Positions 33,745 to 42,094 of a stretch of DNA of 42,094 bases are shown here, in pieces (the first letter of the stretch is position 1; every line of letters begins with the position of its first letter). A model generated the notes under the pieces. It was given only the letters and a program-made list of their open reading frames with translations, did not search any database and was not told the origin of the DNA. The position numbers and the translations under genes are program-made. This DNA is from Acidimicrobiales bacterium (lineage in GTDB: Bacteria; Actinomycetota; Acidimicrobiia; Acidimicrobiales; GCA-2861595). The stretch spans positions 1-42,094 of the forward strand of contig DATLFN010000064.1 of the NCBI GenBank assembly GCA_035540975.1. Direction: 5' to 3'.

Positions 33745-34021
33745 GTGGTCGGCGAGAGCGGACGGATCTCCTGCTTGGCGAGCCAGGCTCCGTAGGCGAC
33801 CGCGGCCCCGACGCCGTCGGCAGCTCGAGCGGGTCGTCGTTCACGGCTCCAGTATCCCTGGCGAGAACCCGCCCGCGCCGGCCGCCCGACCCACCACGTG
33901 AGCCGCTGGTCGGCTCGTGAGGTCCCCGTCACGGCCGTGTAGGTGGCAACGTGGCGCTCCGCCCCCGCGGCCTTCAGGACCGGCGGACGGCGCGTCGGGC
34001 GGGCCGCTCCCGGCGAGGCGT

Positions 34022-35407
34022 TCATGCGAACAGCCCGGTGCGGGGGCCGGCGGCCCGTGATCGCAGGTAGGCGAGCATGGCGCTCTCGCCGGCGGGAGTA
34101 AGCCGGATTCGTCGGGACGGCCAGTCGCCTTCCTCGACGACGAGCGCGAACAAGCCGCCCAGCCGCAGCCACGGCCGGGTCGCCCATCTGACCTCCCGCT
34201 CGCCCGGCGGTTCCCCGCCGTGGCCTCCGACCCGCCAGCCGTGCTCGGCGGCGAGCGCCGCGACACGGGGCCACAGTTCGTTGGTGGCGATCTCTCGGCT
34301 CTCCTGGTCCAACAGGACCAGGGTGGCGGTCTCGGCCATCATCTGGTCGAAGTCGTCGTCGCCGGCCAGCCAAGGCACCACCCGAGCCCAGGCCAGGGTC
34401 GGGTCGGCCGCCATGGCCCGTCCCGACGGCGTGAGCTGGAGCCGGCGTCGGTGGCGGCGGGCGGCACCGCAGTGGCGGACGAGGTCGTGCACGGCGCCGA
34501 GCTGCCACACGTCGTCCTGGCGGTTCGGTCCCCGGAAGCCGTATTCCCACCATGCCCACCGCTGGGTGGCCTCGATCACGAATGCCCGGTTGAGGGCGCC
34601 GGTCTGGGTCAGGTCAAGGCCGCCGCGGGTCTCGAGCTCGCCGAGCAGCCACCGCAACGGCGCCAAGAGATCGGCGGCGGCGTCGGGCACCGGGATGGGT
34701 GGCAGCAGCCGGTTGGCGTGGCGGGCCCGCAGCACCCCCAGCCCCTGGCTGCGACCTCGGGCGAAGGACACCCAGTGTTCGAGGCGCTCAGTGAGGATCG
34801 CGCTGCGCCACGTCTGGGTGGGGAGGGTGGAGTGGGGGCGGTCCAGCGTGCCGGCCGCCACCGCCTGCTGGCGTTCCCGCCAGCCCCGTGCACCCGGCAC
34901 CAGCTCGCCGGCGGCGATCGCCTGCTCCAGGGCCATGGCGACCGTGGACCGGGCGCACGCCTCGTCGGTACCCATCATCGACCCCCAAGCGAAGTCGTCG
35001 AGATCGGGCGGGTCGATCCCCGAGCGCGCGACGGCCCGCCGGAACGCCTGCCGGCCCTGGTCGTCGGAGCGGCGGTAGGCGGCGTGGACCTCGGCGGTCA
35101 CCGGCGAACGGCAGATCGCCGCGTAGCGGTCGAGACCCAAACCGTCGAGCAGCGCCGCGGTAGCGGCGGCGACCTTGGTGACGACGTCCTCCTCAGGGGG
35201 CGCCAACCACTTCAGCGGCAGCTCATACCACAAGAAGAGCTGGACCTGTTCCTGGGTCATGGACGCCACCCCCTGGCCCCAGGTCAGGGCGTTCCAGGCC
35301 GCTTCGGCGTTCCTGCCCAACTCTTCGTCTCGAGCCCACAGCTTGGCGATGACCGGCTCCGCAGGCCGGTCCCCGTTACCGGAGTCCAGATCCTCGTCGT
35401 CGTGCAT
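34022..35407 (-). CDS. Hypothetical protein, 461 aa
   Basis: I do not recognise the family. The frame is uninterrupted, with good codon bias, from an ATG at 35407 preceded by a GGATGAGGT stretch. There is no signal peptide or TM helix. The N-terminus is acidic and helical (VIAKLWARDEELGRNAEAAWNAL, then MTQEQVQLFLWYELPLKWL). A middle part contains many Trp and Arg residues. Two segments look like winged-helix endings (RRLQLTPSGRAMAADP at ~310 and RRIRLTPAGESAMLAYLRSR near the C-terminus), suggesting a duplicated DNA-binding-like domain. It lies alone between a toxin remnant and insertion-sequence remnants, so horizontal origin is possible. Confidence 0.75.
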   Translation of the reverse strand: MHDDEDLDSGNGDRPAEPVIAKLWARDEELGRNAEAAWNALTWGQGVASMTQEQVQLFLWYELPLKWLAPPEEDVVTKVAAATAALLDGLGLDRYAAICRSPVTAEVHAAYRRSDDQGRQAFRRAVARSGIDPPDLDDFAWGSMMGTDEACARSTVAMALEQAIAAGELVPGARGWRERQQAVAAGTLDRPHSTLPTQTWRSAILTERLEHWVSFARGRSQGLGVLRARHANRLLPPIPVPDAAADLLAPLRWLLGELETRGGLDLTQTGALNRAFVIEATQRWAWWEYGFRGPNRQDDVWQLGAVHDLVRHCGAARRHRRRLQLTPSGRAMAADPTLAWARVVPWLAGDDDFDQMMAETATLVLLDQESREIATNELWPRVAALAAEHGWRVGGHGGEPPGEREVRWATRPWLRLGGLFALVVEEGDWPSRRIRLTPAGESAMLAYLRSRAAGPRTGLFA

Positions 35408-35618
35408 ACCTCATCCTTCCGCGGCGGCGGGCGCTTCCGCCCCCCAGCACGTTCGCTGATCTCCCGACCCGGTGGCCCTGACCAGGGCGGCGACCTCGGG
35501 CTACGCGGTGGGCGGCTTCGTCTCAGCATCGGAGGGTCGACGGTGGCGATACGCCGACGGGCCCGTTCGATCTCGGCAAGCTTGTCACGACACCGGCGAG
35601 GATGGACCTGACCCGGTC

Positions 35619-35883
35619 ATGGAGACCATGGCAGGGAAGAAGGCCGGGCACCGGCGGTCGTTCTCCGAGGAGTTCGAGGCGGAGCTGGTCGACCTTGTCC
35701 GCACCAGCGGCAAGACGGTCACCGAGGTGTGCCGCGCCTTGGACCTCACCGAGACGGCCATGCGGGGCTGCTTACGCCAAGCCGAGATCCACGGCGTAAG
35801 CGGAGCGGGCTGACCACCTCCGAGCGTGAGGAGCTGGCCCGGCTGCGCAAGGAGAACAAGGTGCTGCGCGAGGAGCGTGAGGG
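35619..35883 (+). pseudogene. IS3-family transposase OrfA remnant
   Basis: ATG 35619 or 35628 opens METMAGKKAGHRRSFSEEFEAELVDLVRTSGKTVTEVCRALDLTETAMRGCLRQAEI, the helix-turn-helix of IS3/IS911 OrfA. It stops at 35813. One frame over, SEREELARLRKENKVLREER continues as the leucine-zipper helix normally found in the same OrfA, so a frameshift lies near 35800-35812. OrfB and the right end are missing. The remnant ends where the IS110 remnant begins on the opposite strand (~35884). The left inverted repeat was not identified. Confidence 0.72.
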
Positions 35884-36322
35884 TCTTGACCTTGGTGGAC
35901 CTAGCGCTGCGCTTGGCCACCGTCAACGCTCAGATCGCCCACAGAAGGCCCCTCGTCTTGGCCGCACCGGAGGCCCGGCCCGACAGTGCGGCCCGGGCCG
36001 CTTCACAGGTCCGAGGGGAACGGACTTGCCCTGGCGGCGTCAGCCATACGATTCAGCCGGTCCACCTCCACGATGTCGATGCCGGTGACCCTCAGCGCAC
36101 TTGCCAGCCCGGCGCCGTAGGAGCCGGTGCCTTCAACGCCGACGGGGTGACGGTACCGAACGACTGCAACCACGACACCAGGCGTCGGTGGCCGCCGGCA
36201 CCGGTGGTGTACTCCTCGACGCCTAGCAGCCGCCGATGTCGTCGAGCGCAGCGGTGACGTACACGTCCAGGTGGGTATCCACGCCGCCGGTCACGGCCAA
36301 GCGCTGGTTCTACGATGGTCAT
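35884..36322 (-). pseudogene. IS110-family transposase remnant with several frameshifts
   Basis: ATG 36322 with GGGAGGG upstream begins MTIVEPAL. In a shifted frame AVTGGVDTHLDVYVTAALDDIGG carries the first catalytic Asp of the DEDD transposase. The original frame resumes with LGVEEYTTGAGGHRRLVSWLQSFGTV, then another shift gives VGVEGTGSYGAGLASALRVTGIDIVEVDRLNR (with the catalytic Glu). Finally EAARAALSGRASGAAKTR, an in-frame stop, and LTVAKRSARSTKVKT appear before the sequence is cut at the IS3 remnant. At least four disruptions. The C-terminal Ser-containing half is gone. It is clearly inactive. Confidence 0.78.
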
Positions 36323-36952
36323 CGCCCTCCCTTCCGTCTCAGGTGGCCAAGGGGTGGCACGCAGCGAGCCCGGACGGCGGTCACTGAAGCGGTCGACTGA
36401 TCCAGCAGCCGCCCGCTTCACGCCGCCCGACCGGTGCGGCCGGCAGTTGATCATCTAGGCACTGGGCCGACGGGTTGTTGCGAAGACAACGCGCCGCGTC
36501 AGCCAGTCCTCGGGTCAGGCCAAGGCCAGAGGATTGACCGTAGTGAGCACCGCCTCCGGACCGGTGGATGGTCGATCACCCTTCCCCGTACATCCTCCCC
36601 GCCAGTTTTCGTTCGGTTGTTCCTCACGGGCCGTACACGCCAGTAGCCGCCACGTTGGCCGCACTCACCACCCGTCCCCCGTCACGATCGAGCCTCTACC
36701 GGGCTCCCGTAGGCCGCTTCCCGCCTCCCTGGGCGCAGGGAGGCCACGACGGCCACCCGGGTCCAAGCGCGCAGCGAAGCCGGCCGGTCAGCCGGGCCCG
36801 ATGTCGCACCACCCCCCGTACCGTCTGGAGCGAGGAGAAGAAAAGCCGATGTCCAGTGGTTTCCGGTTCCGGGCTCCAGGTCGCGAGGCGGTCGATCCGC
36901 GGAGCCGCTACGGCAATTTCGACCAGCACGTAGTCGTCTTCCGGGCTTGGGG
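36323..36952. other. Intergenic stretch without a supported gene
   Basis: About 630 bp between the IS110 remnant and the S8 protease. Open frames on both strands lack motifs and consistent codon use. It may include old insertion-sequence ends, but no inverted repeat could be assigned. No clear terminator for the protease gene was seen. Confidence 0.55.
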
Positions 36953-38104
<1,152 letters not shown>

Positions 38105-38150
38105 GTCAGTGACCTTCCGCCGGGTTGTGGACTTATCGGCGAGCGCCTCG

Positions 38151-38183
38151 CCGAACTGGAGGGGCCACCGAACTGGAGGGGCC
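38151..38183. repeat. Tandem 17-bp direct repeat in the protease/secreted-protein promoter region
   Basis: CCGAACTGGAGGGGCC occurs at 38151-38166 and again at 38168-38183, one base apart. It is centred ~65 bp upstream of the protease ATG and before the divergent gene's start. Tandem direct repeats of about this size are the usual target layout for OmpR-family regulators, one of which is encoded 2 kb away. Confidence 0.7.
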
Positions 38184-38207
38184 CGTGCCGACGTCGACCC
38201 GACACGG

Positions 38208-38939
38208 GTGAGGTTTAGGGTCCCCTTAGCGCTGAGGGCGGCTGGGAGGGGCATCCTTGGTGCGGTGGGACTGCATCGGTTGTTTGCTGTCGGGCTGTGG
38301 CTGGCGGCCACGGTGGCGTCGACGGCCATGGTGTGGGCAGCGACGTCGATCGTCGCCGCTGATGTGACGGACCGCCCTGCGCCGGTCGTCGCCCATGACG
38401 ACGTGGTGAGCGAGCTGGAGGCTGGTTCGTCGGTAATCGGGATGACGACGACCAGCACCACCCGGGCGGTGAGCGGTCCGGCCTCGACCGTTCCGGCCTC
38501 TGGTCAGGCGGCGGCGCCTGCGGGCCCGAATTTGCCGTTGCCGGGGACGGCTCCGCCCGGGGCGCCTCAGGCAGGCGCCACCGCCGCTCCGGCGGCGCCT
38601 CCCACCACTACCCGCACGACGCCTGCGGCTGGGGTCGGGGTTGTGCCCGCGCCTGGCCCGGTGGGTCCGCCGGCCTCCCAGGCGGCGCCGGGGCCGTCAG
38701 CGACGTACTCGACCGATGGTGGGGTAGTGAGGGTGGCTTGCACCGGCGTGTTCATCGACCTGGTCTCGGCGATCCCGAGCGACGGCTACTCGGTGAACGT
38801 GGTCGCCGATGGGCCGGAGAACGTGGACGTTCGATTCGTCGGTTCCGGTCAAGAGCTGTCGGTCAAGGCAGTGTGCTCCGGAGAGCCGATCAGGTATTAC
38901 GGGCAGACCCCACCGAGGCGAGCGCCGGGACCGCCATAA
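38208..38939 (+). CDS. Membrane-anchored Pro/Ala/Thr-rich extracytoplasmic protein
   Basis: About 243 residues. The N-terminus is basic, followed by one hydrophobic segment (HRLFAVGLWLAATVASTAMVWAATSIVAA) acting as signal anchor or signal peptide. Then comes a ~110-residue linker rich in Pro, Ala, Gly and Thr, and a compact C-terminal domain (VVRVACTGVFIDLVSAIPSDGYSVNVV and SGQELSVKAVCSGEPIRYYG) with two Cys that could form a disulfide. I do not recognise the family. Start options are GTG 38208 or GTG 38265; either keeps the hydrophobic segment. The gene converges on the sensor kinase gene with a ~20-bp gap. The layout suggests a cell-surface role tied to the adjacent protease and two-component system. 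Confidence 0.68.
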   Translation: MRFRVPLALRAAGRGILGAVGLHRLFAVGLWLAATVASTAMVWAATSIVAADVTDRPAPVVAHDDVVSELEAGSSVIGMTTTSTTRAVSGPASTVPASGQAAAPAGPNLPLPGTAPPGAPQAGATAAPAAPPTTTRTTPAAGVGVVPAPGPVGPPASQAAPGPSATYSTDGGVVRVACTGVFIDLVSAIPSDGYSVNVVADGPENVDVRFVGSGQELSVKAVCSGEPIRYYGQTPPRRAPGPP

Positions 38940-38959
38940 GTGTGGGCGACGCGGGTTTG

Positions 38960-40267
38960 TCAGCGACGGATGGGCGGTGGGCCGAAGCACACCTCGAACC
39001 GGGCTCCTCCATCGGCCGACCGTCCGACGGTGAGGCGACCGCCGGAGGCCTCCGCGGTGCGGCGCACGATGTCCAGGCCGAGGCCGGTGCCGGTTCCGCT
39101 GCTCGCCCCCCGTCTGGGGAGCGTGTCTCCTGGGAGTCCGGGGCCGGCGTCTTGAACGATCAGGATCCGGTCGCCGCCGGAGCCGGCGGTAACCTCGACC
39201 GAGAAGGACGCACCGGTGGGGGTGTGGGCGAACACGTTGTTGACCAGGGCGTCGAGGCACACCTCCAAGTCTCCTTGGGAGACACCGATCGGTTGCGGGC
39301 CGCTGGGCACATCCACCGTCCAGTGGCGGCCTTGGTTGGAGGCCAGGATCGACCAGAAGGCCGCCCGGTCTCGGACGACCTTTCCCAGGTCACAGGCTCC
39401 TTGCCGGCCGCGTCCTGTGGCTCGGGTGCTGGAGCGGGACTCCCGGATGGCCCGGGTGACGACCTGTTCCAGCCGGTCGACATCGCCGGTGATGCGCTGG
39501 CGGTCCTCGGTTGATGCGAGGCTCTCGGCGTCCAGGCGGAGCACGGTGAGGGGGGTCCGCAGCTGATGCGACATGTCGGCGGCCGCCTCTCGTTCGGCGG
39601 CGAGGAGGTCGCCGATGCGGTCGGCCAGCCCGTTGACGGCGCGGCCCACCTCGGCCACCTCGGGAGGGCCCGCCGGTGAGACCCGGGCGCCCATCTCGCC
39701 CCGTTGGAGCTGGCTGGTCACCGAGTAGAGCTCGCCCATGGGCCGGACGATCGACAGGGCCAGGCGGTCGGCGAGGGCCACGGCGACGACGACGACGAGC
39801 AGGCCGATGGCGGCGATGACGGCCCAGGCCCGCTGGACGCCGCTGCGCAGCAGCGAGCCCTCGACGCGGACCCGGACCACGGTCGCCGCCGTCGGGTCGG
39901 GTCCGACGGCGCCGACGAGGATGTCGCGGCCACCGTTCGGGGCGGGGGTGGTGAACGAGCGGCCCTTGCGGGCCAGCTCGACCTCGGCGTCGGCGGGGAC
40001 CTTCTCCCCGAGGATGGTGCCGTCGGGCAGGTAGACGGTGATGGGCCGGGGGCTGCCGGCGTTGGCCTGTTCGACCAGCTGGGTGATGGTGGCGGTCTGG
40101 CCGGGGACGGCGCTGATGGCGCCGGCCAGCGAGCGGGATTCCAGCTTGGCGGCTTCGAGGGCCCGGTTGGCGGCCACGACCTGGATGAGCCGGCCCAGGG
40201 GGAGGCAGAAGGCCAGCACGATCATGGTGGTCACCGCCGCCGCGGTGAGGGCCAGGCGGGCCCTCAC
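38960..40267 (-). CDS. Two-component sensor histidine kinase (OmpR-partner type)
   Basis: A 435-residue membrane kinase. TM1 is at ~5-25, a ~120-residue extracytoplasmic sensor (~28-145) contains YLPDGTILGEKV, TM2 is at ~149-167, HAMP at ~168-225. HisKA follows with H234 in DMSHQLRTPLTVLRL, then HATPase with N-box DALVNNVFAHTPTG (343-344), DAGPGLPG and GTGTGLGLDIVRRTAEASGG. The GTG start at 40267 overlaps the response-regulator stop by 4 nt, the standard pair layout. It should phosphorylate the regulator encoded just upstream. The signal is unknown; neighbouring secreted proteins suggest a cell-envelope cue. Confidence 0.93.
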   Translation of the reverse strand: MRARLALTAAAVTTMIVLAFCLPLGRLIQVVAANRALEAAKLESRSLAGAISAVPGQTATITQLVEQANAGSPRPITVYLPDGTILGEKVPADAEVELARKGRSFTTPAPNGGRDILVGAVGPDPTAATVVRVRVEGSLLRSGVQRAWAVIAAIGLLVVVVAVALADRLALSIVRPMGELYSVTSQLQRGEMGARVSPAGPPEVAEVGRAVNGLADRIGDLLAAEREAAADMSHQLRTPLTVLRLDAESLASTEDRQRITGDVDRLEQVVTRAIRESRSSTRATGRGRQGACDLGKVVRDRAAFWSILASNQGRHWTVDVPSGPQPIGVSQGDLEVCLDALVNNVFAHTPTGASFSVEVTAGSGGDRILIVQDAGPGLPGDTLPRRGASSGTGTGLGLDIVRRTAEASGGRLTVGRSADGGARFEVCFGPPPIRR

Positions 40268-40950
40268 GGGGTGTGCGGGTCGATGAGCATGACGCCCACA
40301 CCCCGCACGCTGCGCAGGTAGCGGGGCGACCGGGCCGACTCGCCCAGCTTGGTCCGCAACCACGACAGGTGGACGTCAACGGTCTTCTCGGGGCCCCCGT
40401 ACGGCTGCCGCCACACCGCGGCGAGGAGCTCCCGTTTGGAGACGACCTCGCCTCGGCGGGTGGCGAGGTGCCAGAGCAGGTCGAACTCCTTGCGGCTCAG
40501 GTCCATCGGCTGGCCGTCGATGGCGGCCACCCGGCTGCGAGCGTCGAGGGTGAGCCCACCGATCCGGACCGGCTCGTCGGCGTCGTCCTCCCTGACCCGG
40601 CGGAGCACGGCCCGGATGCGGGCGTCGAGCTGGTCGGCCGAGTACGGCTTGATCACGTAGTCATCGGCGCCGGCGTCGAGGGTCCGGATGATCTCGCCCT
40701 CGTCGTCGCGGGCGGTGGCCACGATCACGGGGACGGTGCTCACCGCACGAAGCATCCGCAGCAGCTCGAGGCCGTCGATGTCGGGCAGACCGAGGTCGAG
40801 GACGACCACGTCAGGGCGCTGGTCGACGATCTCGCCCAAGGCCCGCAGCCCGCTGGACGCCCCCAGCACCACGTGACCACGTTCGGTCAAGCCCCTGGTG
40901 ACAGCAGCAAGGATGTGGGTGTCGTCCTCCACTACGGCGACGGTCGTCAC
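40264..40950 (-). CDS. OmpR/PhoB-family response regulator
   Basis: A 228-residue regulator. The receiver domain (~1-118) shows the acidic pair VVEDDTH, phospho-acceptor D52 in VVLDLGLPDIDG, Thr/Ala switch residues in VIVATARDD and K101 in YVIKPYS. The winged-helix DNA-binding domain (~127-224) contains LSRKEFDLLWHLATRRGEVVSKRELL and TVDVHLSWLRTKLGE. GTG 40950 starts the first receiver strand exactly; the frame is open to 41103 without coding character. It heads the operon with the sensor kinase. Candidate targets are the tandem repeat at 38151 and its own upstream region. Confidence 0.94.
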   Translation of the reverse strand: MTTVAVVEDDTHILAAVTRGLTERGHVVLGASSGLRALGEIVDQRPDVVVLDLGLPDIDGLELLRMLRAVSTVPVIVATARDDEGEIIRTLDAGADDYVIKPYSADQLDARIRAVLRRVREDDADEPVRIGGLTLDARSRVAAIDGQPMDLSRKEFDLLWHLATRRGEVVSKRELLAAVWRQPYGGPEKTVDVHLSWLRTKLGESARSPRYLRSVRGVGVMLIDPHTP

Positions 40951-41208
40951 GCTGCGACGGTACCGCCACGACTGCAAGACGAACCGTTGGAGATCCCGAT
41001 GCCCGAGTCGAACCGGCGTGGGATGGCGGAAAAAGGGGTGAGTCTTGTGAGCGGCTTTGCCTGGGCTTAGGGATCGGGCCCCCACACTGAGGTCAGTCGC
41101 CACCTAGTGGGGGGGCCACCGAAAGGGCTACCTGCTGGTGACAGCAGCGAGCAACGTCACCGGGCCTGCGCCGCGGGCAGCCGGACTACCCAAGTGGAGG
41201 AAGACCCA

Positions 41209-41781
41209 ATGATCATCACCGAACTTCTCGCAGCGCTCAGCGTGGCCACCAAGGCCGCTTTCGGCGTGGGCATGGCCACCGTCGCCGTGACCGCCGGCGG
41301 AGCGGCCGGCGTTCTGCCCGGCCCCACCCAGGCCGCGGTGGCCACCACCGTCGAGGCCGTCAGCCCGTTCTCGTTCCCCAGCGGCGCCAGCGCCAAGGCT
41401 GACTTCGGGGGCACGGTCGCCACCGACGCCACCGATGGCGGCGTCGACGGCACGGCCGTGAGTGCCGACGCCAAGCTGCAAGGCGACGCCAACCGCCCCG
41501 CCGACACCGGCCGTCCCGCCGCTCCGGGCCAGAACGGCCTGGACAAGGCAAACACCACGCCTGCTGCTGGCCACGCCCCGACCGCTGTTCCCTCCGGGAA
41601 GCCGGCCACCGCCGGCACCCAGGGCTCGACCGGGCTCGACATTGCCAGCACCACCCCGGCCGCCGGTCCTCCGGCCGCCGCCGGCACGCAGAGCACCGCC
41701 GGCCTGAGCACCGCCGGCAGCACCCCGGCCGCCGGCTTCATCCCCGACTCGGTCCCCCCGGCCCGACCCGGCCGGCCCTAA
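41209..41781 (+). CDS. Secreted low-complexity Ala/Pro/Thr-rich protein with degenerate repeats
   Basis: A 190-residue protein. ATG 41209 has a strong GGAGGAAG site six bases upstream, so the longer frame from 41107 is rejected. The N-terminus has a hydrophobic signal or anchor segment (KAAFGVGMATVAVTAGGAAGVLPG). The rest is low complexity, rich in Ala, Pro, Thr and Gly, with three degenerate ~20-residue repeats: NGLDKANTTPAAGHAP, TGLDIASTTPAAGPPA and AGLSTAGSTPAAGFIP. No Cys or enzymatic motif. It resembles surface-exposed spacer proteins, but no family is recognised. It is divergent from the response regulator and followed by a strong hairpin. Confidence 0.72.
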   Translation: MIITELLAALSVATKAAFGVGMATVAVTAGGAAGVLPGPTQAAVATTVEAVSPFSFPSGASAKADFGGTVATDATDGGVDGTAVSADAKLQGDANRPADTGRPAAPGQNGLDKANTTPAAGHAPTAVPSGKPATAGTQGSTGLDIASTTPAAGPPAAAGTQSTAGLSTAGSTPAAGFIPDSVPPARPGRP

Positions 41782-41804
41782 CCCAGCCGCACCACTCACT
41801 TCCC

Positions 41805-41835
41805 GGGAGGCCCGCAGCGTTGCTGCGGGCCTCCC
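41805..41835 (+). terminator. Strong hairpin terminator after the secreted repeat protein
   Basis: A perfect 14-bp stem (GGGAGGCCCGCAGC at 41805-41818 with its complement at 41822-41835) closes a 3-nt GTT loop, 24 nt after the stop codon. There is no T-tract, as is usual for this GC level. Confidence 0.8.
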
Positions 41836-41950
41836 CGCGTCGCGACGGGGAACATCCACCGACGGCCTCCGCGACGTGACACCCGTCGGGGAAGCGCACT
41901 CACGCCATCCAGCGCTGCGCGGGCTCGCTCCACCGGACACTCGGGCGCCT

Positions 41951-41995
41951 CGACGTAGCCATCGAGCGAAAGGCTGCGTCAACGTGGCTACGTCG
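41951..41995. repeat. Inverted repeat downstream of the tRNA-Val
   Basis: CGACGTAGCCA at 41951-41961 is perfectly complementary to 41985-41995 with a 23-nt loop. It lies ~58 nt beyond the tRNA 3' end, reading the minus strand. It could be the tRNA terminator or a protein-binding site; the long loop argues against a simple terminator. Confidence 0.55.
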
Positions 41996-42052
41996 CAGGG
42001 GATGGTCACCGGCCCCGGACCAGGACATTCCCTCGGACCTGCTCCTTCGCGG

Positions 42053-42094
42053 TGGGCGCTGAGGGACTCGAACCCCCGACCCCTTCCTTGTAAG
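42053..42094 (-). tRNA. tRNA-Val (anticodon UAC), 3' part, truncated by the window edge
   Basis: Reading the minus strand from 42094: anticodon loop CTTACAA (anticodon TAC), 3' anticodon stem GGAAG, variable loop GGGTC, T-stem GGGGG, T-loop TTCGAGT, T-stem CCCTC (one G-U pair), 3' acceptor strand AGCGCCC, and discriminator A at 42053. All lengths fit a class I tRNA, and A73 is normal for tRNA-Val. The CCA end is not encoded. The D-arm and 5' half lie outside the window. Confidence 0.85.

Noticed and set aside
38105-38461. N-terminal extension of the S8 protease frame to 38461
   Set aside because: The signal peptide begins at ATG 38104 with its own ribosome site; the extension is antisense to the divergent secreted-protein gene.
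40895-41148. Shared 14-mer CTGGTGACAGCAGC at 40895 and 41135, and a 6-bp hairpin at 41132-41147
   Set aside because: One copy is inside the response-regulator coding sequence and such matches arise by chance in 42 kb at this GC content; the hairpin is too weak.

Overview
The window is very GC-rich, uses GTG and TTG starts freely, and has long antisense open frames. It carries typical actinobacterial families: a UvrD2-like helicase with an HRDC domain, a UPF0182 protein, DrrAB-type export and an Mrp antiporter. This points to Actinomycetota. A deep lineage such as Acidimicrobiia is my guess and not proven by the sequence.

Region 1 (1-13294) is dense and intact. It holds the helicase, a convergent FGGY sugar kinase, an unknown 180-aa protein, a peptide-type ABC uptake operon, a divergent hybrid histidine kinase, a VOC protein, an ADP-ribosylglycohydrolase and a GNAT acetyltransferase. 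The most unusual gene in the window is the first gene of the ABC operon (6546-8495, minus). It is one continuous frame in which a whole type IV pilin-like domain, with a prepilin-peptidase leader, replaces the usual signal peptide or lipobox of a family 5 solute-binding protein. The two permeases that would receive its ligand follow directly.

Region 2 (13294-18578) has a TetR regulator divergent from a DrrAB-type ABC exporter, with a palindromic candidate operator between them. A 147-bp two-step palindrome follows. Then come two broken genes facing each other: a frameshifted GT39-type glycosyltransferase remnant and the N-terminal third of a zinc alcohol/glucose dehydrogenase. The dehydrogenase was translationally coupled to an intact GH15 glucoamylase-like gene.

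Region 3 (18579-24446) is sparse and decayed. It contains a small unknown protein, an intact RHH antitoxin/PIN toxin pair, two frameshifted genes (one DUF6933-like), a duplicated alpha/beta-barrel protein, a VOC gene with an internal deletion, a PPOX-fold protein and two small unrecognised genes.

Region 4 (24450-33149) is a complete seven-gene Mrp Na+/H+ antiporter operon (mrpA-G). Its first six genes are linked by 4-nt start/stop overlaps, and it converges on a large UPF0182 membrane protein.

Region 5 (33150-36952) is again accessory: a frameshifted DUF5615-like toxin remnant, a 461-aa unknown gene, and abutting remnants of an IS3 OrfA and an IS110 transposase.

Region 6 (36953-42094) looks like a cell-surface module. 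It has a secreted S8 protease and a divergent membrane-anchored Pro/Ala/Thr-rich protein separated by a 17-bp tandem repeat, an OmpR-type response regulator with its sensor kinase (coupled by GTGA), a second secreted low-complexity protein with a strong terminator, and the 3' part of a tRNA-Val(UAC) at the right edge.
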